This document shows, piece after piece, positions 23,101 through 35,900 of a stretch of 64,000 nucleotides of DNA. Each line of letters starts with the position of its first letter. The stretch's first letter is position 1. The notes beneath the pieces are model-generated. The model worked only from the letters and a program-made list of their open reading frames with translations. It made no database searches and was not told the DNA's origin. Source of the DNA: Linnemannia elongata. Taxonomy: Eukaryota; Mortierellomycota; Mortierellomycetes; Mortierellales; Mortierellaceae. The stretch is taken from the NCBI GenBank assembly GCA_036320915.1, contig JAXBDG010000009.1, forward strand, positions 1,302,001-1,366,000, read 5' to 3'. The translations under genes were made by a program, and so were the position numbers.

Positions 23101-26100
23101 ACAGACCTTGTCACATTTCCTATAGCTATGTTTTTATTCGATGACCAGGACGTTGATATCATGGCGAATAAAGGAAGGTAAAGTAGAATAGGTGCGTTGT
23201 CGCTGCTCAGGGGATAGCCACAGTAAATATAAAATAACAACCAATGCTTATTCAATTCAAGCAACAATTCATCGTTTTGGTTTTTTCGTCTTCTGTCCAT
23301 TAGCACTAGTTAGAGGCAAAAAGGATGCCAGCACAAGGAGAGGCGATCGACTTCCGACGAGGCAGTACGTAAATCCCGAACATTACTCTTAATGGACCCA
23401 AGACGATCTTCCTGAAAACGTCATCGACATCCTCAGCCCCTGTGCATGAAGAACGATATAGATGAAACAGAAAAACGACGCTTATTAGCAGCGGCTAGTG
23501 TGCGAGCTTGTGTCCAGGGATAATTACATGCGAAGGACACTAAAGGCAGCGGATCAGATGCCTTGTCTAGATTGAAAAAAGCAAGCCTAGCCTAGCATCA
23601 CAAGTGAGGGTCACTATTGTTCATACTTCAAGTGGTTCTGTTCCTTGCGAATAAACAAAGAGCATTCACACGCATGCATGTTTAGCGCAGACGGAAAGAA
23701 CAAAAAATGGTTGCTTTGCGCTTGTTGGAAGGGGTATGGAAGAAAAGGAACTATCACCCAAGCAAGGTCTGTGCGTACGAGACAGGTCACTGATGTTTAC
23801 TGTTTTTCATGCCCCGATCTTACCCAGGAAAGGTACGATAGCACCCACTTGAGTCGTCGACGACAACACCAGCAGAGACATTTAACCAAAGGCGGGAGAA
23901 AGGGGCTCGATGAACGCCTTGAGCAGTCCTGCAATTAACATTAATAAATGCCAATTACTTCGCCAGCATTGCGTGTTATGAGTGTTGAGTTGACATTTCT
24001 TCTCCTGGGAGGCAAATGCCATGCAAAATCGATGGAAGGTTTCACATCGGGTACAGAATCTCCCTTTTTTTTTATATTACTTGCAAACTCGGCATTGTTA
24101 GAGCGCCTGGTAAGTATGAAGAAAGGTACTGAATTGTACTCAACAGAGCCAAGGACGATGAGCCCCTGAGGAAAAGAAGCGCACTTGATACCGCTGACAA
24201 GGCATGGATCAGCTATGGTTGCAAGAGCCATTGAAAAAAGATGGCACAAGCTCTTGCTGCACAAAGAAATGATAGAGTAGCGGCAAAACTGGTTTACAGG
24301 CCTTGTGGTGAGACTAAAGCAATGAGAACGGTTCTTGGCTCATCTTTCTGTCCTACGGTATGGAAACCCCATTCACCTTTATTTTTCCTGTTATGAGTGT
24401 TCTTTGCGTTGAAAAATGTGTCGTGCTGCCCAGCCAAAAATAAAATAAAAAATAACCTATCCACACCCTCACACATGAACAGATGGATGATTTTGGTGGA
24501 GGCTGGTCGAACAAGGGACGGAGGATTTTCAAAAGATCCTCCTTTTGAGGGCAAATGGTGGGTGGTGTGGACATCTGCTGCCCAGTGCGCCAAGATTATT
24601 TTTTGAGTCATGTCTTTTACTGTGACAAGCCTTGTGTTCAATTGGGAGCATCGCGTTTGATGAACAAGGAATTGTTTACCGTGCTCCATTTTGTTCCTGC
24701 CCCGTGTTCCGATGTTGATCAAGCCAGGCTACTGTGCGCCTCTTGCCTCTCCCAGACGATAATGAGACTGGCTCAGGACGCATGAATCGTGCCATGATCG
24801 AGGCATAGGACAGTCCGCATCATCGCCATTGTTGCTAATATTGCCTTCGTACCCTTCTTTGCTTTTTTTTATAAGTAAAAGAGCTTCTTCTCTTATAAAT
24901 AAGCTTCCACGTCTTCAATTCCATTTTTTTTCGCTCATTTTTGTGTCTCTCACTTGTATCTTATCTGTTCCTCTAAATATTCCGTTCCCATTGCCCTTCT
25001 ATCTTTTCCTCTTCCGTTATCGATCATCCTACCCCCTTGCTTATTCCATTCCCGCTTGTCTACGGGCAACGACAAAACACGTTTACGCCTTCGAAAATTG
25101 CTCAGGTAACACGCCCATTCAAAAAACAACAAGGAAAAAAAAACCAGCATCCCCTTCGGAAAAAACAAGATAGAAACATTTCAAGGGGGACAGAGGATGG
25201 GGATATCCTTAGGAAAAAGACATAACCATCCCCCTTGTTCTCTTCTCTTTTCCTCTTCCTCGACCGTTACAAAGGGAAGCAAGAGAAATTTCGCACCCCA
25301 TCCCTTTTCCACTCCTCTCTCACTCACGCAACGTACACACATACACCACCATACACTATCCTTACCTTCGGTCAAACCGGGTCTGCCGAACTCAACTACT
25401 CGCACCATCCGCAACAGCGCGATACAATTGACCTGCGAAAGGAAATATTTTCTACGTGGTCATCATGCTCAACGGGTCGTCACTCACTTCCTCTCGGAGG
25501 CTTTGTTTCGTTTTGCTATGTTTCCCCTTTCCCCCTTTCCCCTTCTCCTCACTCTCCTTGATTAGTCTCGTCCTGCGCCCTTCATTTACTTCCGTCTAAA
25601 AACTTTCTTTCGATTGCTTCTTTCACAATCGGTGGTGGGGAGTGACGTTGTGATCGAAATCTCCCAGTTCTCGGTTGCATTCTCTTTCATTTGTGCGTTG
25701 ATTTCTACGAGGGCGATCTCGTAAGCATAAAACTTTGGCAATTAGACATCTCAGAGGAGGCAGTAAGAATATGCATGAGTGTCATCACATCGTTCGCCGG
25801 TTGCCTTGTTCGTTATCAGCTATTGTGCTGGTAAAGCAACTGCTTGAAACTGTCAGGTATTGAGGCAACACTAAACCAAAGAAGAAACTGTGTGAACCGC
25901 GACAGTTGCCATAACTTGACTAACATTGGCGTCAATGTATGCTCGACATTCAACAGGAAACGCGGGAGGAGGGGAGGGGAATTGCGGGAAATTTTGCGTT
26001 AGGGTGTGAAAAAACGTAAAGAGGCGCTTGATTGCAAGGATATCTTTTTTTTTTCTCGTAACGGTTGACTTAACGATATATGAACTAATGCAATGCAACA

Positions 26101-27189
26101 CTCCCCATTTTTAGCTTCTGTCGTTTAATCTGTATTGTTTGTTGACACCGTGAAGCGGACAGGATAGAGGGGCTCCTCATGAACAACAAAAACACGAAGA
26201 GCTATGAGCGCATCTGATTTGAGGACGACAAGACAAGCGCTAATGACATCAACGAGTTGGGCCTGGGTGATGATGCTATCCGGTCCTAGTGGTTGGAGTT
26301 GGAAACGAGCGGCAAGGATTGAGTAGTGAGCAACTGGGATGGCGGCAGAGATGGTGGTGGTGGCAATAACGGTAACAATTAAGGATTGGCAAGTTTCTCG
26401 TAATGGCTTTTCGTTATATTTTGTGCTTTGTATTTCGCGACTTTATCCATCGGTACTAGTATGCTTTTCTTCAACAACAAACGAACGTGGTCGTTTTTTT
26501 ATTTTACTTTATTGCTTCTTGAACACAGTGAGAGTCGACATAGGTCCCCATTTTTTTGCCTTGAGTTTGTCGCGTTCTTCTTTTTCCCACTTACTTCTGT
26601 AACCTCTTTCGCCCCGTCTTGAACCTGACATCGTGATGTTCGAAGTAGGGGGTAAAAGAAGGACGAAGAAGGAGGAAGAAGAAGAATGAGGAAAGAAGAA
26701 AGGAAGGAAAGAGAGGCAACCCGTCAATGTAAAAATAAAGCGCCATTACGCCCTATCCTTTTTGCTAGTGCCAAATTACCCTCGCCATTGACAATGGCAT
26801 TGTTAGTGCCAGGACTAGTACAGATCAAATAGACGTTTGATCTCCTCCCCTTCTTCCCAATGTTTAGCTTGTAAGAAATGGGGTTTCCCTCGTGCCTGCA
26901 TCCTATTGTGTTGTTTGGTCTGCCAATACACGACGCAGGCACGCGCCTCTTGTCCCCTCCCCTTCAGCCCACGAGCAAGCCATTGCTTGTGCTCGGCCAA
27001 GCCGGTTTCTCCGTCACACAAAAAGTTGGCACCCACAAAAACTCCCTCCCTCTCCTCCCCTTTTTCTTTCTTTCCATTTCTGTTCATGCTGTCTACTGTC
27101 TGCGTCTTAATCAACCCCTTTTTCTGCACTTTTCTAATGTTTCGAAACTTGATCCATCGGTCGATCTTTATGAGCCGCAAGGTGGATCG

Positions 27190-27190
<1 letters not shown>

Positions 27191-27224
<34 letters not shown>
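27191..27224. repeat. Poly(T) run, 34 bases
   Basis: Uninterrupted T, with no flanking direct repeat. Confidence 0.95.
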
Positions 27225-27516
27225 CGTTTGTTTTGAAGATGATAAAGCTACTCTTTTTTTTCCCTTGGAGGAGAAAAGGAGAAAAGACCATTTTTTTTGC
27301 GCTTACCTCGATCGAGCGTTTTTGTTATATTTGCGGAGCACTACGCAATTGGGGAGAAGGGCGGAGAAAGAAACGCGGCCACGATGATAAGAACGACGTC
27401 TGAAAGAGGATGAAAAAAAAAGGAGCAACATCCGATCGCGCATTTTGCTTTTTGTTTTTCTTCTCTCTTTCTCTCCTTTCATCATGCCTTTCTGCACTCC
27501 AAAAATGATAAGCGAA

Positions 27517-27541
27517 GGGGGGGGGGGGGGGGGGGGGGGGG
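27517..27541. repeat. Poly(G) run, 25 bases
   Basis: Uninterrupted G on the plus strand. Such a run can form stacked G-quadruplex structures and is a common site of length errors. Confidence 0.95.
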
Positions 27542-28135
27542 ATGAGCGAAAGAGACGGAAGAGGGGCCAGGAAGAGAATGAGAAAGTGACGAAGTCAGGT
27601 CAAAAGAGGTGTCATCTACTTCAATGTTCGGTAGGTCGATTCAGGAGAATTGGCCAGATGTGCAAAAAAAAGGGTGTTGCGATTACACAATCAAAGCCCT
27701 AAACTCGCTTTTCTTGTATGTTTGTTTGCGATGGACAAGGGAGCTTGTAGTAGCCAAAGCCTTCATGGCTATCCCATGGGACTATTCATTCACCCTCTCC
27801 CTCTTTTCTTCCACTCCTTCCAGACACTTGTCCTAAAGGCTTTCGTCAACGTGTGAAGGGCCATCCATTCCTTATCCATTTTTTTTTTTTTGCATAATGT
27901 AAAAGAAATAGGTCAAGATGACTCATGTTGTTCTTTCTCACTAATTCTGCTCCACAATTTCTTCCGCTGCTTCTATCGCTCCTTGACCCCTACACCGACA
28001 ATAAGAGAAACATCAACAATAGTACTAGAAAGCCTCGTCTCTCCTTTATGATTTTCGTTCATTCCCCCTTCCACCTCCTTTTCATCCTTGTGCTGAAGTG
28101 CCTTGCATCCAAGCGGCAAGAAAGTTGGAGAATAT

Positions 28136-28137
<2 letters not shown>

Positions 28138-28180
<43 letters not shown>
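28138..28180. repeat. Poly(T) run, 43 bases
   Basis: Uninterrupted T. The left flank (...AATATAG) and right flank (GCTGTAATT...) show no target-site duplication. A second run (T29) lies at 28504-28532. Confidence 0.95.
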
Positions 28181-28185
<5 letters not shown>

Positions 28186-28501
28186 AATTGCCTTTAGCCC
28201 ACTTTTGCTCCTGAGCGACAAGGTAAAACTGCTATTCTGGCCCTTTTGGTTTCTTCCAGTCAACTAACTCGCTTTCTCACTCCCTTTCCCGATTGACTTT
28301 CTACAAGAAAAGAAAAATAGATTTGTCAGGGGCAACAAGAAAGGGAGACAGGGAAGAAAATTCACGAAAATACACCCCTTCTTTTTCTTTCATCCCTTCC
28401 TGCTCTCCTCCCACTTCTTTGCTTCCCCCGAATGCGTAGACTACGCGAAATGAAATGAGAAGACGTAACGAAGAGTTTCGATGTGGTAGAACGGAGAATT
28501 G

Positions 28502-28532
<31 letters not shown>

Positions 28533-28730
28533 GGGTCATTGTGTTTGATGAGGACCATGTCTACACATGTGCAGTGCATAGAACGTGCCTGATCAAACAC
28601 TCATTCAGTGCTCTTAAAAATAGATAAATGCAATCAACATGTCGGTTTATTTACTTTTTGACGCATAGAATGCGCCATGGAGGAGAAGGAAGAAGGGTAA
28701 CATGAACAGGGTGGAGAGATGTTTCCTGCT

Positions 28731-31653
28731 TTAAAAGTTGTCAGAGATCTTGGGCAACTCAAGCTCCCATCCAATAATTGGTCCAAGCTTGGGGAGAGCC
28801 TTGGCGACAGACTCGACATCTTTATCTCCACGTCCAGACACGGTCACAAGGACATCCTTGCCAGGTCCCAACTCCTTAGCGGTCTCAATGGCAGCATACA
28901 AAGCGTGGGAGGACTCAAGGGCGGGGATAATACCCTCAGTCTCGCACAAGGAACGGAAACCAATCAAGCACTGGGCATCGTCCACAGGGATGTACTTGGC
29001 GCGTCCAGAGTCCTTCAACCAGGCGTGCTCAGGTCCAACACCGGGGTAGTCCAATCCAGCAGAGATTGAATGTGTCTCCTTGATTTGACCAGTCTTGTTG
29101 TCCTGCAGCAAGTAGGTTCTCGTTCCGTGGAAGACACCGATAGTTCCTGCAGCCAAAGTGGCAGAGTGCTCCTCAGTGTGGGTTCCTGATCCACCAGCCT
29201 CAGCTCCGATCATCTGAACGGTCTTATCCTCAATGAAGGGGTAGAAAAGGCCAATGGCGTTGCTTCCTCCTCCGACGCAGGCAACAATGGCATCGGGAAG
29301 ACGGCCAGCCTGCTCCAACATCTGTCCTCTTGCCTCGGTACCAATGACAGACTGGAAGTCACGGACAATGGTGGGGAAAGGATGGGGTCCAATGGCCGAT
29401 CCGACCAAGTAGTGAGTGGTGGTGACGTTGGTGACCCAGTCTCTCATGGCCTCGTTAATGGCATCCTTGAGGGTCTTTGCTCCTGAGTGGACAGTGACAA
29501 CCTTGGCGCCCAAGATACGCATCCTGAAGACGTTCAAGGCCTGACGCTGGACATCATCAGCTCCCATGTAGACAATGCACTCCAAGCCGAACTTGGCGCA
29601 AACGGTGGCGGTGGCAACTCCGTGCTGACCAGCTCCGGTCTCGGCAATGATTCTCTTCTTGCCCAACCTCTTGGCGAGTAAGATCTGTCCAATGGCGTTG
29701 TTGATCTTGTGCGATCCAGTGTGGTTCAAATCTTCTCTCTTTAACCAGATCCTGGCGCCTCCGGTTCTTGCGGTCAAACGGTCGGCCAAAGTCAAGCTCG
29801 AAGGGCGACCAATGTAGGTGTAGAAAGACTTGTATTCCTCCCAGAAGGCGGGGTCCTTCTTGGCATCAACATAGGCAGCCTCCAACTCGGCGAGACAGTC
29901 CACTAAAGCCTCCGGTACGTACTGGCCACCAAACTCTCCGAAGCGAGGATCCAAAAGATGAACGTGCTAGGTACATACGTGAAGCAGATAGTCAAAACTG
30001 GTTAGACTTGCACGTAGAAATTTTTTGACCGTATGGATGAGTAATTGTGATGCAAATTAAATGGGACTTACTCCAGGAGTGACAGGAATGCGGCTCTCAG
30101 GGTGGACAATGCTGTAGGCTGCAAATTTTTAATGACGATAGTGGCGGTTAGTGGTTGGCTAGATCGGGACATAAGTACATCCAGGGTAAAATAAGTGGTT
30201 GCTTTGTTCATAAATCAGCTACTATCCGTCATCTTTACCTGGTGCACCTGTGTTGTCACTGACATCCTTGGCATAAGTGTAAGCAGCCTCGGCGCGAGCT
30301 CCAGGGGCTATTCAAGGTCAGATTGAGTCAAGAACAAAAGAAAAAGCCACCAAGTCTTAGTCAAATGCGATTGCGCGGGAATTTTTTGGTAGTTTCTGAT
30401 GCAAAACGACCGTGTCATCTCCTGATCATATATCGATTGCAGATAGAGATAAAGAGTGCTCACTTTACCAGCATCGCGGAGAACAGTGATGATCTTGCTT
30501 CCAATAACAACACCGTCGGCATGAGCACCGACAGCCTGGAATTGTTCGCGGTTAGAGACTCCGAATCCGACGGCCAAGGGCAGATCTGTGTGACGGCGAA
30601 TGCGGGCGACAAGGTTGGGAAGCTCGACGTTGACGGTCGAGGAGGCACCAGTGACTCCGAGCTTGGAAACGACGTATATGAAGCTGTCAGCAACCTGGGC
30701 CAAGTGGCCAATGCGGGTATCAGAGGTCGAAGGGGCAATCAAGGGAACGTATGACAGTCTAGTCATAAACAAAGGAAAAAATAAGTAATTGTTCAGTTAA
30801 TGCTCCGCAAGAAGTGATCCTTGTCTTTCAATCAGTCACTCTTTCTCTCTTTGTTCTCCTGATCAGACGCCATACCCGTATTGTGTGCAGTAGCCGCGGA
30901 ACTCAGCACTCTCCTCGGGAGGGAGCTCAACAACAATGAATCCGTTGACACCAGCCTCTTGGCAGTCCTTAACAACGCGCTCTTCACCGTAGCAGCGAAT
31001 AGGGTTGAAGTATCCCATGAAGATGATGGGAGCCTTGAGACCCTTGGCTCTGGCTTCCCTGACCATGTCCAAGCACATAGGAATATCAACATTGTGAGTG
31101 ATGGCAACCTAGATCCAACAGCGAGGTGAGATTATATAACAATCAGCTAGGAGATCTTTCAATATACTGCTGATCTCTTATAGAGTGTCCGAATGCAAAA
31201 AAACCTCCCCGAGGGTGAGAGGCGCCTACCTGGCTGGACTCCTGAATGGTGGGACCATCGGCCAAGGGATCAGTGAATGGAACTCCGAGCTCGATAATAT
31301 CGGCGCCCCCCTTCTCCAAAGCGAGCATCACATCGACGGTATCCTTGGGCTCGGGATAACCAGCAGTGATAAAGGCAACAAAGGCAGGTCGCTCTATTCA
31401 TGTTGATGGGACATGGAGATTCGGAATGTCATTAGAGATGCACCTTTTCTTTCAATCGAGAGGCATACAATGAACAACCGTTCGAGGTGGGAAAGGAAAA
31501 TGGAATGAACTCCTCCGTTTGGAACAGGGTCTGTGTGTATACAGGGGGTGTAAGTGAGGGTAGGCGCGGGTTGTTGTTGTTTGTGGTGGGTGCAAAAGTG
31601 TTCTTACTCTGCTCCTTGCAGTCGCTGAATACTTGACGAAGATGGGCAGACAT
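28731..31653 (-). CDS. TRP5: Tryptophan synthase, fused alpha-beta (bifunctional)
   Basis: It catalyses the last two steps of tryptophan biosynthesis in the cytosol: indole-3-glycerol phosphate to indole (alpha), then indole plus serine to tryptophan (beta, PLP-dependent). Seven exons (31608-31653, 31230-31393, 30876-31108, 30479-30759, 30239-30307, 30072-30118, 28731-29966) give 691 residues, close to yeast Trp5. The alpha half has the catalytic pair E50 (IIELGVPF) and D61 (DPLADGP). A linker of ~40 residues leads to the beta half, which starts near [17 protein letters not shown]. The PLP lysine is K367 (HTGSHKINN), with GGGSNA binding the phosphate. Fused alpha-beta order is the fungal arrangement; bacteria and plants have separate chains. 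AATAAA (minus strand) lies at 28646-28651. A consensus Gcn4 site lies upstream, suggesting general amino-acid control. Confidence 0.97.
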
Positions 31654-31731
31654 GTTGTGTTATTGAGAGAGAGTGAGATGAGTTGAGGGTTGAGAAAAGA
31701 GAAGCGCCTTTCTTTTTATTTGAGTCGTTCT

Positions 31732-31738
31732 TGAGTCA
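31732..31738 (-). promoter_or_regulatory. Gcn4/Cpc1-type site upstream of TRP5
   Basis: TGAGTCA, a perfect match to the fungal Gcn4 consensus TGA(C/G)TCA, 79-85 bases upstream of the TRP5 start codon. A partial copy (TGAGTC) is at 31721-31726. Amino-acid biosynthesis genes are the classical targets. The site is seen; its function is inferred. Confidence 0.5.
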
Positions 31739-31884
31739 CCATCCCAAATCCCAAAAGCACGCACATTTTGGTGGCTGAGATAATTGAGATCCTCGGCGAT
31801 AAAAAAAACAGCCAATCGCAGCAAAGGGGAGCAAGTTTCGAGTTCAATAGTTCATTATGACTTTATTTGATTTTTCTTGTATTT

Positions 31885-32355
31885 TCATTCTTCGTTCAGG
31901 GCTGTCAAAAACGACTGAAAGATCCGCTCGTCCTCTTCCTCTTTCGTCAAAGGGTATGGCGTCCGAGGCAGGTATCCAGCCTTACCCTCGGGTTTGTACT
32001 CTTCGCTAGGCAGAAACTGTACATTAAAAACTGGCTTTTTCACGACCGATCGCTCAAAGCCACGACTCAGACTCGATGGCGCCGACAATGTGATTATAGG
32101 TAGAGATGGGGTGCTAGGCATGGAGGACAAATTGCCCGAGGATAGGTTGCTCGGACTGGAAATGGTCTGCCGGCGGCTCCTCAGACAGGAAGGATGAGAA
32201 GAATATCCGAGATTGGAGAAGGGCTGGCGTTCGGTTGAGAGCTTGGCCGTCTTGCACGGTCGCTCATTTCTTGAGTCAATAGGTGTCATTGGCGACAAAG
32301 GGGGTGAAAGAGAGAAGGGCAAGAACTGAGTTGGGCAGTTGATTTCTTGAGTCAT
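31885..32355 (-). CDS. Small unknown protein (156 aa)
   Basis: A single coding exon. The ATG at 32353-32355 was chosen because the frame upstream of it has only a non-ATG start and crosses a splice acceptor (TTGACTAG at 32396-32403). With the GTAAGT donor at 32531 this would make a 136-nt 5'-UTR intron. The N-terminal two thirds are Ser/Pro/Thr-rich and probably disordered (SSPSNLSSGNLSSMPSTPS). The C-terminal ~45 residues are different in character (PVFNVQFLPSEEYKPEGKAG, then YLPRTPYPLTKEEEDERIFQ) and look like a conserved short domain. AATAAA on the minus strand follows 18 bases after the stop. I do not recognise the family. It sits in tandem between TRP5 and TRAPPC11. Confidence 0.6.
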   Translation of the reverse strand: MTQEINCPTQFLPFSLSPPLSPMTPIDSRNERPCKTAKLSTERQPFSNLGYSSHPSCLRSRRQTISSPSNLSSGNLSSMPSTPSLPIITLSAPSSLSRGFERSVVKKPVFNVQFLPSEEYKPEGKAGYLPRTPYPLTKEEEDERIFQSFLTALNEE

Positions 32356-32403
32356 GGTGTTTGTGCTTGAAAATGGATTGTTGCAATCAATGAACCTAGT
32401 CAA

Positions 32404-32924
32404 TGTGAAGCGGACAGGGACGGGAGTTGGGTGTTAGGCGTTGATTAGTATCGTGAGCCCTTACTAATGTCCAATCGGTTTATAAAGAACAAGAAGCCTT
32501 AGAAACGAGAAACCTTAACGCCATGACTTACTTGGCAATATGAAGTGCTCGCGTAAATGTTGCAGGGGTGTTTGTGTTCGTGTGTGAGTGGATGAGGTGA
32601 GTGAGGGCGAGAGGACTTGAAGGACGTGATGGGTTTGAAATAGGGAAAGTTAAAGGGTTGAGAAGAGAAGATGAGAGCAAGCATGGCTGTATTTATGTTC
32701 GTCTCGGTGGTGAATACTTCCTCGTACTTGCCTGCTGGCCGTAACATATTCGAGTGATGTCAGGGATGCCATTTACCCCTGCAACGTCATATTTTTTGTG
32801 GTCGGTGCGCAAGGCAACTAGGCTTGTCCTGAGGCGGGATCAACAAAAAAATACCTTTAGGCCAAACAACAAACTCCATTACGTCGTCCGAATTCAAAAG
32901 AGTTATATTGCACAAGATCACGGG
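32404..32924. other. Spacer between small gene and TRAPPC11
   Basis: It holds the inferred 5'-UTR intron and exon and the promoter of the 31885-32355 gene, and the 3' flank of TRAPPC11. ATAAATA on the minus strand near 32693-32699 could serve as its TATA-like element. Confidence 0.4.
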
Positions 32925-35900
32925 CTACTCTAGTGACCCAGTCTCGGGCTTGACAAAGATCACAACACTCTCTCCAGTCCCCGTTCTTACATTTTGAGGG
33001 GCACCCATTTTAGTTGCTCCTCTGACCTTCACCAAGACTTCCTCATGACTCTCTGGCTGCTGCAGTTGATGTGATGCCTGACCGCGTCTGCGACTAGGCT
33101 TCCGCTTGTTTACGACCAGCTTTACCAGCGGAAGTCGGGTCAATCCGGCCTGGAGAGGGTAGCAGTTCATCTGGATGGAATGGTTGGCGAATGGGAGAAT
33201 CCTCAGGGTGGTTTGCATAGTACCTGCATAAACCATACCCTCGGATGCCTCAACGGTCATAGCAAGTTCCTGGGTTTTGCCAGTTGGGTTGTGGATCTCG
33301 TATCTGGCCGTGAAAGGTCGATTGACCAAAGCATCTTTGGGGAGATCTAATTACAAAATAGGTCAAGGGTTGAAAAGGTTAGCACCCGTATTCATTGTTA
33401 TCACCGCTCGCAATGCAATTCCAGGGCTAAGCATTGTGATACAGCCGGACTTACCAACAGTCATGTAGGGTTGTGCCTTGAGGAGCTCTAGTGGTTGCAA
33501 GGGAACATTGGTCGCGACAAACGGCGTGGAAGCCTGTCCATCGTCCTCAAATCTATTGGAGAATATTCGTAAATAGCGTTAGAATAACAAAGCAAAGCCT
33601 GATACACATAGACACAAAACTTTACCCGATTACACCAACTCACCTTCTCCATAGGATGCGCAAATAGCCAACTTCAATCTGCTCAGGTGCCATATCAAGG
33701 TCGGCTGCAGTCACCCTGACCAAATGATTGAAAGTTTGCAGATTGCCAGACCGCCAGGGTCGGAGACTGGACTCGTTCTCTCCTTCATCTCCAAATCGGT
33801 TGCCATCCAGACCAATGCTACTATCCTCCAGCAGCTCGACACGGATACCAACTTCTTGCAGGCTCTTCTTCCGGTCACGCAATCGACTGATACTGTGGCT
33901 TCGAGAGAGTCCTCCTATACCTCCTGCAGCGCCATCACGGCCACCTGTGCCAACCTCTACCAAGGAGTTTGACTCTGAGCCGACGATGAGCTTGACCTCC
34001 TTGACTTGAACCGGCCATGGTCCCTCGTTGTTCACCCGAGTTGACATCAAATACATTTCCGTATGGGTCAGTGCAGGCACCGTCACCGCGCCATACTTTT
34101 CGTCCACCACATTCGACTGTAAAATCGGAACAAGGGCGGGCTCACTCTCCTGGGTGGATTTGCTCTTAGAGACATGGGCCAGTTGTGGGGTATAATCGAC
34201 GGCGGCGTCGAAAGGCGGGATAAACTGCACCCTGAAGGCGTGCCGCTTCTCTGTCGATGACTTCTGTTCATTCTCTAACGAAACCTCGTACCGAATCTTG
34301 CAGACAATGGTCCTAGGAGTCGGAATCTCGAGGGCCTTGACAAAGATGATTTGCTCTGCCCATTCGCCTACAGCGAGTTCCTGCGCAACGCTGCCTGAAC
34401 CGGCAGAGCTGCCAGCCTTCGACAGACGGATACCATGGAGTGTCTGGGTTGCTTGGAAGGACCCAGCAGAGAGTGATTTGAGAGCAGCATGAGGATCTAG
34501 CACAACACTGTCGAGCGACTCTATGCTTGGGTCGATAGGTTGCAATTCCACATCCATCTCCATGGCCACGGAGGACGCTTCTCCGTTTCGAACTTTGATG
34601 ACCACAGGAAAGAACTCGTCGAGATAAGCTGGTGACTTAAATAATGTTTGGATCTCAACCTTGGATTCCCTAGGCACTACGCTGTAAAAGACGACGTTGT
34701 TAAGTTGTTGGACTTATAAATAGGATAGGACCTGAGGCGTATCTGAGTCTTGACTGTTGGACTTACCGGAGTGAGGGAGCACGTTTGGCCCCTTTGTCAA
34801 GGTGCTTAAACTTCAACTTCGCGGAAGGGCTTGCATCTTCCGACGCCCGAGACACCTCCAGCCACTGTCTTCTAGGGGGGTTTCCTTGGAGCGGCATGTA
34901 GTTGTGCTGAGAGCTAGGTTGATCGCCTTCTTGTATGATGTCTGTCGTTGGGTACTCAAGGGCAACGTTCCATTGCTCTGTAGCAACTCCCAAGGTGATT
35001 TTGACAACCTGTGCCAACAAGAATAAAGGAAATCAATATTTAGCAGTGGTTATTAGCAGCGCAAATACAACTTGAAAACTTCTCCTCTGGATACCTTGAT
35101 AGTCTGCTCCTTCTCTGGCACGATAGCACCTTCAATGACCATTGTCGAATGAGGATTAATATCCAAACCGAGGTTGGCTTTCCATACGCTCGCTTGCGTC
35201 TCAAAAGTACAGCGGCCACAGTCGACCCACTCTACGTTTCTCCCCGTGCGATCCTTCATCGATAGTCGCTCCATGGGGCCCTGTACGTCTGTCTGATCAA
35301 GCGGTCTCGGGTCCTCAAATCGATGATTCAGTGTGGGGTCTGAGAACTCCACAAGAACGTACGATAAACGGAAGGGCTTGGGCAGTGCGCCTTGGCCACC
35401 TTGCGTTGCCAACTGAAGTTGAAACTTGCTTGCCGAGGCAACAAATGCCTGCTTCGATTGGAACTGGACAGCACAGGAAACTAACGGACGAAAGTTGGAG
35501 ACGTTAAATTTTGATGCACAATTCGCCTTCTACTAACGAATGTGAGGCAAGGCGTTTTAAGCGTACCGAAAGAGTTCATTTGAGGCATTGGCAGGACAAG
35601 AGGCTTGTGAACGGACGTATTGGCAGGATGGTTCTTGGTGTGAAGTATGCTGAAAAGCTCATCAAAAACACTTCGTCTCTTGGCGTCAGTTGCAGGCATA
35701 TCTAAATGGTTCAAAATAATCAGTGTAAATACATCGGCATTCCATACTCCACAGCTGAGCTTTCTGGAATATGCACTAAGGCTGTTTGCTCACCTGGACT
35801 CATCATCTCGATCAAATATTCAACCACGTTTTCCCAGTATCCCAACTCCTTCGCGCATTGGATTGACCATTTCAAGATCGAGGTCAAAATAAGATTCCAG

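Larger units (their letters stand above)
20164..28730. other. 8.5-kb gene desert with long homopolymers
   Basis: I found no gene I can support with confidence. Frames of 60-190 codons overlap on both strands and are mostly Phe/Leu/Ser/Pro-rich or Lys/Arg/Glu-rich, as expected from CT/GA-rich DNA. A few pieces look more coding-like but do not join into a gene: 20719-21382 (Asn-rich, see findings), 23645-23938 (plus, with CFSCPD) and 24555-24785 (plus, Cys-rich). Homopolymers of 25-43 bases are prominent at the right end. Confidence 0.5.

Noticed and set aside
24294..24785. Opposed open frames (142 codons minus, 76 codons plus) in the desert
   Set aside because: Both strands are open over the same bases and neither shows a domain, partner exon or leader. 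A decayed repeat is possible but cannot be shown.
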